From contig JANQPV010000044.1 in assembly GCA_028285305.1 (NCBI GenBank), positions 186,001-250,000 of the forward strand: a DNA stretch of 64,000 nt. Direction: 5' to 3'. The notes under the pieces are model-generated. The model did no database searches. It saw only the letters and a list, made by a program, of their open reading frames with translations, and was not told the origin of the DNA. This DNA is from Alphaproteobacteria bacterium (lineage in GTDB: Bacteria > Pseudomonadota > Alphaproteobacteria > SMXP01). Positions 50,610-59,281 of this stretch are shown one piece after another (the first letter of the stretch is position 1; every line of letters starts with the position of its first letter). A program made the position numbers and the translations under genes.

Positions 50610-51328
50610 CGGCGCGCGAGAAGAGCTCGGAGTTCAGCCAGTACAGGCATGGCCTTGAGCGCTCCCTCAGGCAGGCGATCCCACTCGATCCCTTTTGGTG
50701 GCGGCGGAGGTGCGGAAACCTCGATGATCCTTTCCGGCGTGACAATGTAGCTCAACGGCAAGTCGTTAACGGCTTGTGGCAAACCCTTTAGCAATTGCAC
50801 TTCGTGGACGGTGGTGGCTACGGGCACGGGCTGATGGCCGAGCTCCGCTAGAATTGCATATTCCATATCGCTGTAGCCTTCCCCTTTGCCTGCCCGGTAG
50901 CCACTCCTCGTCACGGCAACGGAACCGCATACGATGGCATCCAGTTGGGGAAGATCGGTAAGCGGTATTTCCTCCGTATACGGGCCGCACTGCGACATGG
51001 TACTTGCCGCTCTAATGTCTCCTGGATCCAATCGGGAGGGATCCAACTTCATGAAACCGCCTGCGAGGCGCGGGGTTGGAACGAAGACGGTGATCCCACG
51101 GCGCAGCGCCTCGGCACGCACCGGTCTTTGAGACGAGTCGGGGTTGACTTTGATGCGTTTGGCGTTTGCAAAGACCGGGATCTCGAAGAGTTTGAGAGCG
51201 GCCTCTGAGGATCCTTTGAAGTTTGGAATGCGGCCGTGGGGAGGGAACGGGAAGGCCGCAAGTTTTTCGGTCTTTAACCGATCCCATACAAATTGCCGTG
51301 CCTGTTGCTTTGAAGAGAAGTCTTCCAC
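50606..51328 (-). CDS. 5-formyltetrahydrofolate cyclo-ligase-family protein (MTHFSD-like)
   Basis: 240-residue protein of the 5-FCL-like family. RRGITVFVPTPRLAGG, DAIVCGSVAVTRSGYRAGKGEGYSDMEYAIL and TTVHEVQLLK correspond to the cyclo-ligase fold, with the Gly-rich nucleotide loop KGEGYSD. It resembles eukaryotic MTHFSD rather than bacterial YgfA, so activity on folates is unsure. A Pro-rich stretch (APPPPPKGIEW) lies near the C-terminus. GTG start at 51328. The stop overlaps the cupin stop by 4 bp. The flavin reductase on the same strand is just upstream. Confidence 0.8.
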   Translation of the reverse strand: MEDFSSKQQARQFVWDRLKTEKLAAFPFPPHGRIPNFKGSSEAALKLFEIPVFANAKRIKVNPDSSQRPVRAEALRRGITVFVPTPRLAGGFMKLDPSRLDPGDIRAASTMSQCGPYTEEIPLTDLPQLDAIVCGSVAVTRSGYRAGKGEGYSDMEYAILAELGHQPVPVATTVHEVQLLKGLPQAVNDLPLSYIVTPERIIEVSAPPPPPKGIEWDRLPEGALKAMPVLAELRALLARR

Positions 51329-51346
51329 GTCGCAACGCTCTTCGAT

Positions 51347-51859
51347 CTATTCGCGATCGGTCAGGCGCCCAAATGCCCCGCTGCAGTAAAGAAGCGGTTC
51401 GCCCTTGGTGTGATGGTACTGGGCCACCCGTCCGACGATAATGAGGTGATCGCCTCCGGCGTGCTGGGCTTCTGCAATGCAGTCGAATCGGGCCAGCGCA
51501 CCAGGCAGCGTGGGCACGTCGTGGGGGCCGGCGAACGTTTCTACGCCTTCAAATTTGTTCGGCGATTGTTTGGAGAAGTGAAGCGCGAGGGTGTCTTGGT
51601 TTTGTGCTAAAACGTGTATGGAAAAGTGGCTAGCTCGCTTGAAATGTTCGTAACCGTCGCTTTTGTCGCCCAGGCACCATAGGACTAAAGGGGGATCGAG
51701 AGACAATGAGGCGAAGGAACTGACCGTAATACCAACGGGCCGTCCGTCGTCGGTTCGTGTCGTGATGACGGTCACGCCGGTTGCGAATTGGCCGAGGGCC
51801 GCCCGGTACCGATGGCCGTCTTCTTCCGGAGTAAGTGACGGCGGCAGATTCTCGTTCAT
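51347..51859 (-). CDS. Flavin reductase family protein (HpaC-like)
   Basis: 170-residue FMN/FAD-binding split-barrel flavin:NADH reductase. The conserved pattern ALGQFATGVTVITTRTDDGRPVGITVSSFASLSLDPPLVLWCL (residues about 20-62) is the FMN-binding region, then FSIHVLAQNQDTLALHFS and the GDHLIIVGRV strand. It usually serves two-component monooxygenases; no oxygenase component lies beside it here. ATG 51859. It is followed by the MTHFSD-like gene on the same strand, 18 bp apart. Confidence 0.9.
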   Translation of the reverse strand: MNENLPPSLTPEEDGHRYRAALGQFATGVTVITTRTDDGRPVGITVSSFASLSLDPPLVLWCLGDKSDGYEHFKRASHFSIHVLAQNQDTLALHFSKQSPNKFEGVETFAGPHDVPTLPGALARFDCIAEAQHAGGDHLIIVGRVAQYHHTKGEPLLYCSGAFGRLTDRE

Positions 51860-51983
51860 AGGGCCTTCCTCTTTTTTGGGTTCGTTCGCCGTGCCAGAAG
51901 GTACCGCAAGTGCGAATTCTCAGGTACACTAGAATCACGTCCCGAGCGTGTGAAGCGCTTTCTCCCTCTTAGATGGTTCCTAT

Positions 51984-52724
51984 ATGTCAGCGACTTCGGA
52001 AGATTACGCCAGGATCTATGAGATTATTTCCGTCCCTGTCTCAGAGAAGTACGATTGCGGTAAGTATTGTGCGCCTCTGAACGGTGGTGAGCCGGTGTGC
52101 TGTACAACAGCCCACGCCATTCCCATCGTCGACAAGAGTGAGTGGAAGCTTCTGAAATGCCGGACTGATCTGTGGCGCGCGTTCGATCCCGGTGAGGATC
52201 GGGTGGCCCAGGAGATCGTCAGCGATCTCTCCAGTCATAGCAAGGCCATCGAGTGCAAAGGCGCGCCCTTTTGCGAACGCGACAATCGCACGCTTGCCTG
52301 CCGCGCCTTTCCCTTTTTCCCTTACTTTACGCGCCAAAAGGAATTGGCTGGACTGTCTTACTATTGGACGTTCGAAGATCGCTGCTGGGTGCTTTCGAAC
52401 CTTAAGATTGTTGAGGCTCAATTTGTGCACGATCTAATCGACGCGTATGAATATCTATTTGCAAAGGATGAGGATGAGCTCGATGCCTTTGTTGCTCAGT
52501 CGGTGAGCATGCGGAGAGTTTTCTCTCGTTGGAGGCGAAACATCCCTGTTTTCGGGAAGGATGGTCAGGTGTGGAAGGTCCGGCCCAAGACCGACGGTGA
52601 ACTCGTCAAAGCAAGTTTGGACGACTTCAAACCACTGCCGCCGTTTACTTCCAAAACCGCGTACTTTCGTGCCGTGAAAGAAGAGCGGGGAGATCCCAAC
52701 CGAGCTGAGTTTTTGAGAGTTTGA
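51984..52724 (+). CDS. Cysteine-rich putative metal-binding protein, 246 aa
   Basis: Not confidently placed. Cysteines cluster in the N-terminal half: YDCGKYC (residues about 20-24), VCCTTAH (about 34-40), ECKGAPFCERDNRTLACRAFPF (about 91-112) and DRCWVL (about 133-138). Their spacing recalls YkgJ-type or other zinc/iron-chelating proteins, and ACRAFPFFPY is typical of that broad group. The C-terminal half is basic and mixed. No signal peptide, so cytosolic. ATG 51984 alone; no operon partner. Iron-sulfur or zinc binding is an inference. Confidence 0.7.
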   Translation: MSATSEDYARIYEIISVPVSEKYDCGKYCAPLNGGEPVCCTTAHAIPIVDKSEWKLLKCRTDLWRAFDPGEDRVAQEIVSDLSSHSKAIECKGAPFCERDNRTLACRAFPFFPYFTRQKELAGLSYYWTFEDRCWVLSNLKIVEAQFVHDLIDAYEYLFAKDEDELDAFVAQSVSMRRVFSRWRRNIPVFGKDGQVWKVRPKTDGELVKASLDDFKPLPPFTSKTAYFRAVKEERGDPNRAEFLRV

Positions 52725-52800
52725 CTGTCTCTCGCGGTTTACACCGCTCTTGTGGTGTTCAATACTTGGACCTCAACAACGTCAGTAGGAGAAGCGCGTC

Positions 52801-53238
52801 ATGGAACAGCGGCTGAGTATCATCACGTTAGGTGTCCGGGATCTGAGCGTGGCGAAAGCCTTCTATGAAAAGCTCGGATGGCGGGCATCACCGGCCAGTG
52901 TGGATGGCCAGATGGCGGTCTTTCAGTTGGGCGGTATCGCTCTCATGTTGTTTGGTCTGAAGCATTTGGCGGACGACGCAAACTCCAAAGGCCGTTTGCC
53001 GGAGCTTGGCGATTTTGGCGGCATTGCCATTGCCCACAATGCCCGGTCGAAAGAACAGGTGGATGCCGTTCTGGAACAAGCAGTTGCCGCGGGCGCGACA
53101 TTGCTCAAGCCGGCGGAAGACGTCTTTTGGGGCGGATATTCCGGCTACTTTGCGGATCCGGACGGACATCCTTGGGAAGTGGCCTGGAACCCGCATTGGG
53201 ATTTGGATGATACGGGTGCGCTGACACTCCCCAATTAG
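52801..53238 (+). CDS. VOC-family (glyoxalase/bleomycin resistance-like) protein
   Basis: 145-residue vicinal-oxygen-chelate protein with paired beta-alpha-beta-beta-beta modules: LGVRDLSVAKAFYEKLGW at the start and AVAAGATLLKPAEDVFWGGYSGYFADPDGHPWEVAWNP at the end, including the conserved Glu in WEVAWNP. Similar proteins are often annotated as glyoxalases or antibiotic-binding; the function here is unknown. ATG 52801. Convergent with the amidase, 10 bp apart at the stops. Confidence 0.88.
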   Translation: MEQRLSIITLGVRDLSVAKAFYEKLGWRASPASVDGQMAVFQLGGIALMLFGLKHLADDANSKGRLPELGDFGGIAIAHNARSKEQVDAVLEQAVAAGATLLKPAEDVFWGGYSGYFADPDGHPWEVAWNPHWDLDDTGALTLPN

Positions 53239-53247
53239 TTTCCGGGG

Positions 53248-54777
53248 CTAGACTTTAGCAAATTCAGTGTGGGCACAAATCGCGGGCCACTTGTCGGCCC
53301 AAGGTTTCGCCATTTCCAGTTCGTAGGCAAGGCTTAACAGAACCGCTTCTTGTCCGTAACGGGCGGCGAATTGGCTTCCGACGGGCAATCCGTCTTTGGT
53401 CCAATGAAGGGGCACAGACATGGCCGGTGTGCCAGCCACATTATGCTGCGGCGTGTACGAGACGTAGTCCACGACCCGATCATAAAGCTCGCCGAACGGG
53501 GCAACGGGCCCTTGTTCACCGAGGGGCGGCGGCGGTGTAAACAGCGTTGGGGTGAGGGCCACATCGTATTTTTGGAGAAACTGGTCGACGCCTCTTTCTA
53601 CGCCTTTAAAGTACTGGACGGCCTGTTCTAAGGCGTCGCCCGGTTTGGAGTTGAAGTGCTCCGCCAGTCCAAGCGTCCAAGACTCAAAGACACTGTCGTC
53701 GGGCATTTTGCCATAGCGTTTACGATAGTCAGCGACGGTTTTCGCCGGCCCCGACGCCCACAAGATGAGAAAGTGCTCGGTGAACTCCTCGCCGTCCACT
53801 TCAAACATTTCGTCATCCACGTCGTGTCCTAGATCCTCGCAAAGATCTGCAGCGTCTTCTACAGCGCGGCGAACCTCTTTGTGCGGCCGATCTTGGAATA
53901 CGTTTCTCGCCGAAACGGCAATGCGAAGGCGTTTAGCGTCGGGTTCCGACACAAATCCGACCGGTTCGAGCCGGGCCGCCCGGCCCTTGGCCTCGGTCAG
54001 GGATAGGAGCATCGCGCTGTCCCTGACCGAGCGGCTCACGCAATGGCCAACCGATATGTCGACCGCCCGTCCGCCTTTCCGAGATGCAAGGTTTCGATCG
54101 CGACTTGGTTTTAGTCCGAACACGCCGCAACAGGACGCGGGAATGCGTATGGAACCGCCTCCGTCGCTTGCATGGGCGAGAGGAACCATGCCGGCGGCAA
54201 CTGCGGCCCCCGCGCCGCCGCTTGAGCCGCCGGCGGAGTGGCCTCTGTTCCACGGGTTGCGGGTGGGTCCGTTGAGGAGCGATTCCGTTGTGGCCAACAA
54301 ACCAAACTCCGGCGAAGCGGAGGTGCCCAGCACATTGAAACCGGCTTGTCTTGTGCGCCGAATGTAGGGGAACTCCACTCTTCCCATATTGTTCGCGAAG
54401 TGGCGGGAGCCGAGCGTTTGGGGAAGGCCCGGATATTCTTGCAATTCCTTGATGAGGTAGGGAACGCCGGCAAAAGGCCCGCGCCCAAGACCACCAGACC
54501 TGGCGCGTTTGATCGCTGCATCGAATGTTTCGGTCACCAGGGCATTGATGAAGGGTTCCGATGCTTCGATGCGAGCGACCGTTGCACGGGTTAATTCGAG
54601 AGCAGATATTTGTCGTTTTCGAATCAGTTCCGCCTGTCCCAAGCCATCGAGGAGGGCAAGCTCATCGGCTTTGGCGAAGGACGGCAGAGGCGCAAATTGA
54701 GACGCAGCAACCGCGCTTGCGGTGAGCGCAGCCCCTTTGACGAATGAACGCCGGTTAACCTGGCTTTGCGGTTTCAT
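53248..54777 (-). CDS. Tat-exported amidase (amidase signature family)
   Basis: 509-residue amidase. The N-terminus has a twin-arginine signal NRRSFVKGAALTA with a hydrophobic core, so the enzyme is folded before export. The amidase signature Ser-rich loop GHSAGGSSGGAGAAVAAG is near residues 190-207, and the catalytic Lys of the Ser-Ser-Lys triad lies in PYLIKELQE. ATG 54777 is chosen because it begins the Tat signal and GAGGGAAGC precedes it; a longer frame from 54855 does not. It probably hydrolyses an amide outside the cytosol. Divergent from the SDR at 54917. Confidence 0.9.
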   Translation of the reverse strand: MKPQSQVNRRSFVKGAALTASAVAASQFAPLPSFAKADELALLDGLGQAELIRKRQISALELTRATVARIEASEPFINALVTETFDAAIKRARSGGLGRGPFAGVPYLIKELQEYPGLPQTLGSRHFANNMGRVEFPYIRRTRQAGFNVLGTSASPEFGLLATTESLLNGPTRNPWNRGHSAGGSSGGAGAAVAAGMVPLAHASDGGGSIRIPASCCGVFGLKPSRDRNLASRKGGRAVDISVGHCVSRSVRDSAMLLSLTEAKGRAARLEPVGFVSEPDAKRLRIAVSARNVFQDRPHKEVRRAVEDAADLCEDLGHDVDDEMFEVDGEEFTEHFLILWASGPAKTVADYRKRYGKMPDDSVFESWTLGLAEHFNSKPGDALEQAVQYFKGVERGVDQFLQKYDVALTPTLFTPPPPLGEQGPVAPFGELYDRVVDYVSYTPQHNVAGTPAMSVPLHWTKDGLPVGSQFAARYGQEAVLLSLAYELEMAKPWADKWPAICAHTEFAKV

Positions 54778-54916
54778 GGGCTTCCCTCTTTTTTTGGCTC
54801 TTCGTTGACATGGTCTAGACTGCGTATGCAAGTCACTCATACCATAGTTCAGCATGGGATAAATGTTGGGCGCAATAGCTCAAAGAACTGAGCAAAGATA
54901 TGGAGGTGTGAACACT

Positions 54917-55777
54917 ATGGACAGCTTCAAAGGCAAAGTGGCCTTTGTCACTGGGGCTGCTAGCGGCATAGGTCTGGGCATCTGTAAGGCCGCGCTGGCA
55001 GAAGGCATGAAGGTTATGATGGCCGATATCGAGGCACCGGTTCTCGACGCAGCGGCTTCGGACTTGAGCACATCCGGTGATGTGGGAACGGTGGTTTGCG
55101 ACGTTTCGGATCCAATCGCTGTTCGTCGCTCTGCGGAGGCGACCATTGAGAGATTCGGCAAGGTCCATTTGCTTTGCAACAACGCAGGTGTGAGCAGTGG
55201 CGGCCTTATAGACGGAGCCGAGCCGGGCGACTGGGACTGGGTGATCGGCGTCAATTATTTGGGGGTCATTTATGGCTGCCAGGCCTTTGTTCCTCATATC
55301 AAGCGGCATGGGGACGGTGGGCATATCGTCAATACGTCGTCGATGGCAGGTCTGCTTGGCGGGATGGCCGGATGGGGGCCCTACAATTCCAGCAAGTTTG
55401 CCGTGGTCGGATTAACTGAAGTGTTACGGCAAGAGGGAAAGGAAAGCGGCTTTGGCGCATCTGTCCTTTGCCCCGGCGGGGTGGCCACAAACATATTCGA
55501 CTCGCCGCGCAATCGGCCCGAGCGGTTCGGTGCGCAAGTCTCGGACGTTGCTCATGACCTAGATCTTTCTGAGATCGAAAAGGGGCTCGATCCGGACGTG
55601 GTCGGACGACTTGTCATCGAAGGCGTGCGGGAGAACAAGTTGTATATATTCACAGACCCAAGGTTCAAGAAGACTCTCGTCCGGCGGCATGAGCGGATGA
55701 TGGCGGATCTGGATTGGTCGGCGCGGTCAGAGGCATTGACGTCGGTCGGGGCGCCTGGAGCGGTGCAGGGAGGGTAG
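54917..55777 (+). CDS. SDR family oxidoreductase, 286 aa
   Basis: Classical SDR with TGAASGIG (residues 12-19), NNAG near 88, VNTSSMAG with the catalytic Ser and YNSSK as the active-site pair. The C-terminal portion is longer than in FabG, ending with RHERMMADLDWSARSEAL, as in SDRs acting on long-chain or bulky substrates. ATG 54917 follows GGAGGTGTGAACACT; the longer reading from 54863 is not credible. TTGACA at 54805-54810 is a possible -35. It lies next to acyl-CoA genes, convergent with the ligase. Confidence 0.9.
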   Translation: MDSFKGKVAFVTGAASGIGLGICKAALAEGMKVMMADIEAPVLDAAASDLSTSGDVGTVVCDVSDPIAVRRSAEATIERFGKVHLLCNNAGVSSGGLIDGAEPGDWDWVIGVNYLGVIYGCQAFVPHIKRHGDGGHIVNTSSMAGLLGGMAGWGPYNSSKFAVVGLTEVLRQEGKESGFGASVLCPGGVATNIFDSPRNRPERFGAQVSDVAHDLDLSEIEKGLDPDVVGRLVIEGVRENKLYIFTDPRFKKTLVRRHERMMADLDWSARSEALTSVGAPGAVQGG

Positions 55778-55806
55778 TGCCTCCAGAAAACTTTCACATT
55801 CGTTGC

Positions 55807-55922
55807 CCACGTCATTCCCCCGCGGAGAGATCGAAGATCCCGAACGGCGGGGGTCCATTCTGCGTGCCCGTTGGGTTGATTTCATAGATTTCCGGTCACG
55901 CGCCTCGCGCGGCCGGGGAAAT
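55807..55922. repeat. Intergenic repeat with CCCCCG/CGGGGG palindromes
   Basis: Between the convergent SDR and acyl-CoA ligase. CCCACGTCATTCCCCCG is followed by CGGGGGTCCATTCTG about 30 bp on (arms at about 55817 and 55848), and ATTTCCGG (55888-55895) pairs with CCGGGGAAAT (55913-55922). Wording (gtcattccc...gggaat-type) matches dispersed alphaproteobacterial repeats. It may also end transcription from both sides. Confidence 0.55.
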
Positions 55923-55959
55923 GGATGTGAACAACCGATAGCCAAAGCTCGGCGAGATT

Positions 55960-57543
55960 CTAATTCACCATCCGCTCTTTGCCTTCCCAATAGGGTGCGC
56001 GCAGATCTTTTTTGAGGATCTTGCCCGAAGGATTGCGGGGCAGCGCCTCGATGAAGTCGACAGATTTCGGAGCTTTGAAGGCGGCGATGCGTTCCCTTGA
56101 GAATCCGATGATGTCGTCTTCACTGACGTCGTGGCCTTCTTTGAGAACAACTACGGCTTTGACCTCTTCGCCCCAGCGTTCGCTGGGTACACCGATCACC
56201 GCGACATCGGCAACGGAATCATGGCCGAAGATGGCGCTTTCAACCTCGGCTGGATACACATTTTCCCCGCCAGAGACAATCATATCTTTTACGCGGTCGT
56301 GCACATAGACATAACCGTCCCTATCCATGAAGCCGGCGTCGCCGGACCGGAGCCAACCGTCTTCAGGAATTGTCTTGGCGCTCGCCTCGGGCATATTCCA
56401 GTAGCCTTTCATGGCCATGGGGCCCTTTACGCAAATCTCGCCGATTTCGCCTGGGGCGAGGGTGTTGGAGTTTTCATCCATGATGCAGATTTCAACGCCC
56501 GGCATCGGCACGCCGGCCGATCGCATCTTTTCATTGCCCTCCACGCTATGATCCTCCGGGGGCAAATAAACGACCGTACCGGTCATCTCAGTCATGCCGT
56601 AAAGCTGCACGAACCCGCATTTGAAGACCTCTATCGCTTCTCGCAGGAGATCGAGCGGGATAGGGGAGGCGCCGTATAGAATGTACTTAATCGTACTGTA
56701 GTCGGTCTCGCGGGACCGCGGATTCTGAAGAACGAATTGCATGGCGGCGGGCACCATGAAGATCTTTGTGATGCCGAAATCCCGGATCGAATCAAGCACG
56801 CCGTCCGGTGTGAACTCGGATAGAACGATGTTCTTGGCGCCCTGGTAGAGACCCTGATGCCCCCAGCCTGTACCGCCGATATGAAACACGGGCATGGCCA
56901 CCAGAGTCACGTCGTTTGCGGACCACATGTTCCACTCGCCGGCCGCATTGTCTTTGTCCGCCTCAAAGCCCGCCATGAAGCCTTGATTGGTGATCATCGC
57001 GCCTTTTGGACGGCCGGTAGTACCGCTTGTGTACATCTGAACCGCGACTTCGTCCCGCCCGATCGAAAGCTTGGGATCCGAATCACTTTGGTTGTCCCGC
57101 CATTGTTCGTAGAGCTGCCAATCCTCGTGGGCGCCATCCATCGCGACGATCTTGCGCGCGAACGTCAGCTTGTCCTTGATTTGATCAACGAGGGAATAGA
57201 ACTCCGATCCGATGAACAGGATTTCCGCCTCGGCATCGTTAAAGATGTATTCCACTTCAGGAGGAGCCAGGCGCCAGTTGACGCCCACCATCACGGCATT
57301 GGCTTTGGCGCAGCCGTACAGGAGCTCGAAATAGTGGTCCGAATTCTTGCCCAAGAAACCGATGCGCGTTTGAGGTTTGATGCCCTCGGAAATGAGGCCG
57401 TTTGCTACTTTGCTCGTGTGCGCCTCAAAGTCCGCGTAATTTGTAACCCGATCCTCGAAGACCAGCGCGACGTCATTCGGCCTCGTCGTTCCATGATAGC
57501 GCGGCACATCGGCCATTACTTTGATGTCTGGAATGTGGGTCAC
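55960..57543 (-). CDS. Long-chain acyl-CoA synthetase-like protein (FadD family)
   Basis: 527-residue ANL ligase. The adenylation motif YTSGTTGRPKGAM is near residues 171-183, LYGMTEMTG near 312-320, and LRSGDAGFMDRDGYVYVHDRVKDM near 413-436 with the hinge; the catalytic Lys lies in LPRNPSGKILKKDLR near the end. GTG start at 57543, supported by AGGAGG. Substrate probably a fatty or other carboxylic acid. Divergent from the acyl-CoA dehydrogenase, in a region with SDR and CoA-transferase genes. Confidence 0.93.
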   Translation of the reverse strand: MTHIPDIKVMADVPRYHGTTRPNDVALVFEDRVTNYADFEAHTSKVANGLISEGIKPQTRIGFLGKNSDHYFELLYGCAKANAVMVGVNWRLAPPEVEYIFNDAEAEILFIGSEFYSLVDQIKDKLTFARKIVAMDGAHEDWQLYEQWRDNQSDSDPKLSIGRDEVAVQMYTSGTTGRPKGAMITNQGFMAGFEADKDNAAGEWNMWSANDVTLVAMPVFHIGGTGWGHQGLYQGAKNIVLSEFTPDGVLDSIRDFGITKIFMVPAAMQFVLQNPRSRETDYSTIKYILYGASPIPLDLLREAIEVFKCGFVQLYGMTEMTGTVVYLPPEDHSVEGNEKMRSAGVPMPGVEICIMDENSNTLAPGEIGEICVKGPMAMKGYWNMPEASAKTIPEDGWLRSGDAGFMDRDGYVYVHDRVKDMIVSGGENVYPAEVESAIFGHDSVADVAVIGVPSERWGEEVKAVVVLKEGHDVSEDDIIGFSRERIAAFKAPKSVDFIEALPRNPSGKILKKDLRAPYWEGKERMVN

Positions 57544-57686
57544 TGGTTAATCCTCCTCAAGTATATCCTTTAAAGTACCGTCAGCGAATTTGTGCGTAAC
57601 ATGCCGATCAAAGTACATTATTCGGTTTTCAAGGGTTTGTGCTTCCGGTGGGGCCGGTGCGTTGTGCAAGTGTGACAATGCGTCAG

Positions 57687-57784
57687 AAAACCGTCAAGTA
57701 AGCCGGTCCGTACGACAGACTACAATTGCATCACGCTCGTCAACTGGATAACGTGCGTCGACTTCAAACAGGACTGACGGTTTT
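57687..57784. promoter_or_regulatory. Inverted repeat and T-run ahead of acyl-CoA dehydrogenase
   Basis: AAAACCGTCA (57687-57696) is the perfect reverse complement of TGACGGTTTT (57775-57784), 78 bp apart. The second arm runs into TTTTTTTT (57781-57788) just before the AGGAGGGC ribosome-binding site of the dehydrogenase at 57800. In RNA the pair could form a long stem in the 5' leader; an operator pair is equally possible. Evidence is only the repeat itself. Confidence 0.35.
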
Positions 57785-57799
57785 TTTTAGGAGGGCATC

Positions 57800-59002
57800 A
57801 TGGATATTTCACTGAGCGCAGAGGATGAAGCGTTTCGCCAAGAGGTCGTCGCCTTCCTAAAGGATAACTTGACGACGGAAATGCTCGAATCCGGCAAGAA
57901 AGAAGCCGGCGTCTTTACCGATGCGCCGATCAATCTGAAATGGCAGAAGATCCTCTATGAAAAGGGCTGGGTCGCGCCGATGTGGCCAAAAGAGTATGGC
58001 GGGGCCGGTTGGACACCTATGCAAAACTATCTCTTTGCCACTGAAAGTGCGAAGGCGCGGGCGCCGAAACTCAGCGCGCTGGGTTTGCGCATGGTGGGAC
58101 CGTGCATCATCGGTCATGGTACGGAAGAGCAAAAGAACTACTACTTGCCTCGGATTTTGTCAGGCGAGGACTATTGGTGTCAGGGGTATTCGGAGCCGGG
58201 ATCCGGTTCCGATCTTGCGTCTCTTCAGTGCAAGGCGGAAAGCGATGGGGATGATTACATCGTCAACGGTACGAAGCTTTGGACCACCCACGCGCACTTT
58301 GCCAATATGATCTTCTGTTTGGTGCGCACGGACCCCGTTGCCAAACCACAGGCAGGCATCAGTTTTCTTTTGATCGATATGAAAACGCCGGGCATCACTG
58401 TGGAGCCCATCATCACCATGTCGGGGGACCATGAGGTGAACCAAGTGTTCTTTGATGATGTCCGAGTTCCCAAGAAAAACTGTTTGGGTGCGGAGAATGA
58501 CGGCTGGACGGTCGCCAAATATTTGCTCGAGTTCGAGCGCGGCGGAGCCGCCGCGGGCCCCATGAGTGTCGGGCTTGGGAACGTCCGGGACATTGCATCC
58601 GTCGAGCAATCTGGTGATGGTGGCTCGCTCATCGAAGACGACGCATTCACGAGCGAATTGGCGCATCTCGAAATTGGACTGACCGCCATTGAGTTTACTG
58701 AACACCGGATCATGGCGGAAATCAGCAAGACGGGCCGGCCGGGACCCGAGTCCTCCATCCTGAAAACATGGGCGTCCAACACGTCCCAGGATATCTCGGA
58801 ACTGGCGGTGAAGGCCATCGGCCATTATGCGCGGCCGTTTCAACCTGAAGCGCGGGTGGTGGGTGCAAACGTTCCGCCCATCGGGCCGGACCACGGTTTA
58901 ACCGCCGTGCCACGTTATCTCAACAACCGGGCGGCCACTGTTTATGGCGGGTCGGACGAGATACAGAAAAACATCATCGCAAAGGTGGTCCTGGGACTTT
59001 AG
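57800..59002 (+). CDS. Acyl-CoA dehydrogenase
   Basis: FAD flavoprotein of 400 aa that introduces an alpha-beta double bond into an acyl-CoA. Motifs: the N-terminal helical domain, QGYSEPGSGSDLASLQ (FAD/substrate contact), then the beta domain, and the C-terminal VYGGSDEIQKNIIAKVVLGL. The PPIGPDHGLTAVPRYLNN segment is typical of long-chain or bulky-substrate members. ATG 57800 follows AGGAGGGCATC. Divergent from the acyl-CoA ligase, implying a shared catabolic role. Exact chain length unknown. Confidence 0.92.
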   Translation: MDISLSAEDEAFRQEVVAFLKDNLTTEMLESGKKEAGVFTDAPINLKWQKILYEKGWVAPMWPKEYGGAGWTPMQNYLFATESAKARAPKLSALGLRMVGPCIIGHGTEEQKNYYLPRILSGEDYWCQGYSEPGSGSDLASLQCKAESDGDDYIVNGTKLWTTHAHFANMIFCLVRTDPVAKPQAGISFLLIDMKTPGITVEPIITMSGDHEVNQVFFDDVRVPKKNCLGAENDGWTVAKYLLEFERGGAAAGPMSVGLGNVRDIASVEQSGDGGSLIEDDAFTSELAHLEIGLTAIEFTEHRIMAEISKTGRPGPESSILKTWASNTSQDISELAVKAIGHYARPFQPEARVVGANVPPIGPDHGLTAVPRYLNNRAATVYGGSDEIQKNIIAKVVLGL

Positions 59003-59281
59003 GTCTCGGCGATACAAGCGGAACCTGGTTCTCGTCGGTTTTGTTCCGCCGCGTGAGAATATCTCTGGCATTGCACGTCAAAGTGTGTATATTCCTGCTT
59101 CCACGCGAACAAGGAGTGGATTTCTCTATGATGCGACCATACTGAACGCGGGCTTTGAAAGAAGGCTCGCTTAAATAACCACCGACCGCCAGCGTTGATG
59201 CAGGGGCGATGGTTACCTTCTTTCTCAAGCACAGATTTAGTTCAGTCATCGTGACATGCCGATTGGCCGTCACCTGAATAA

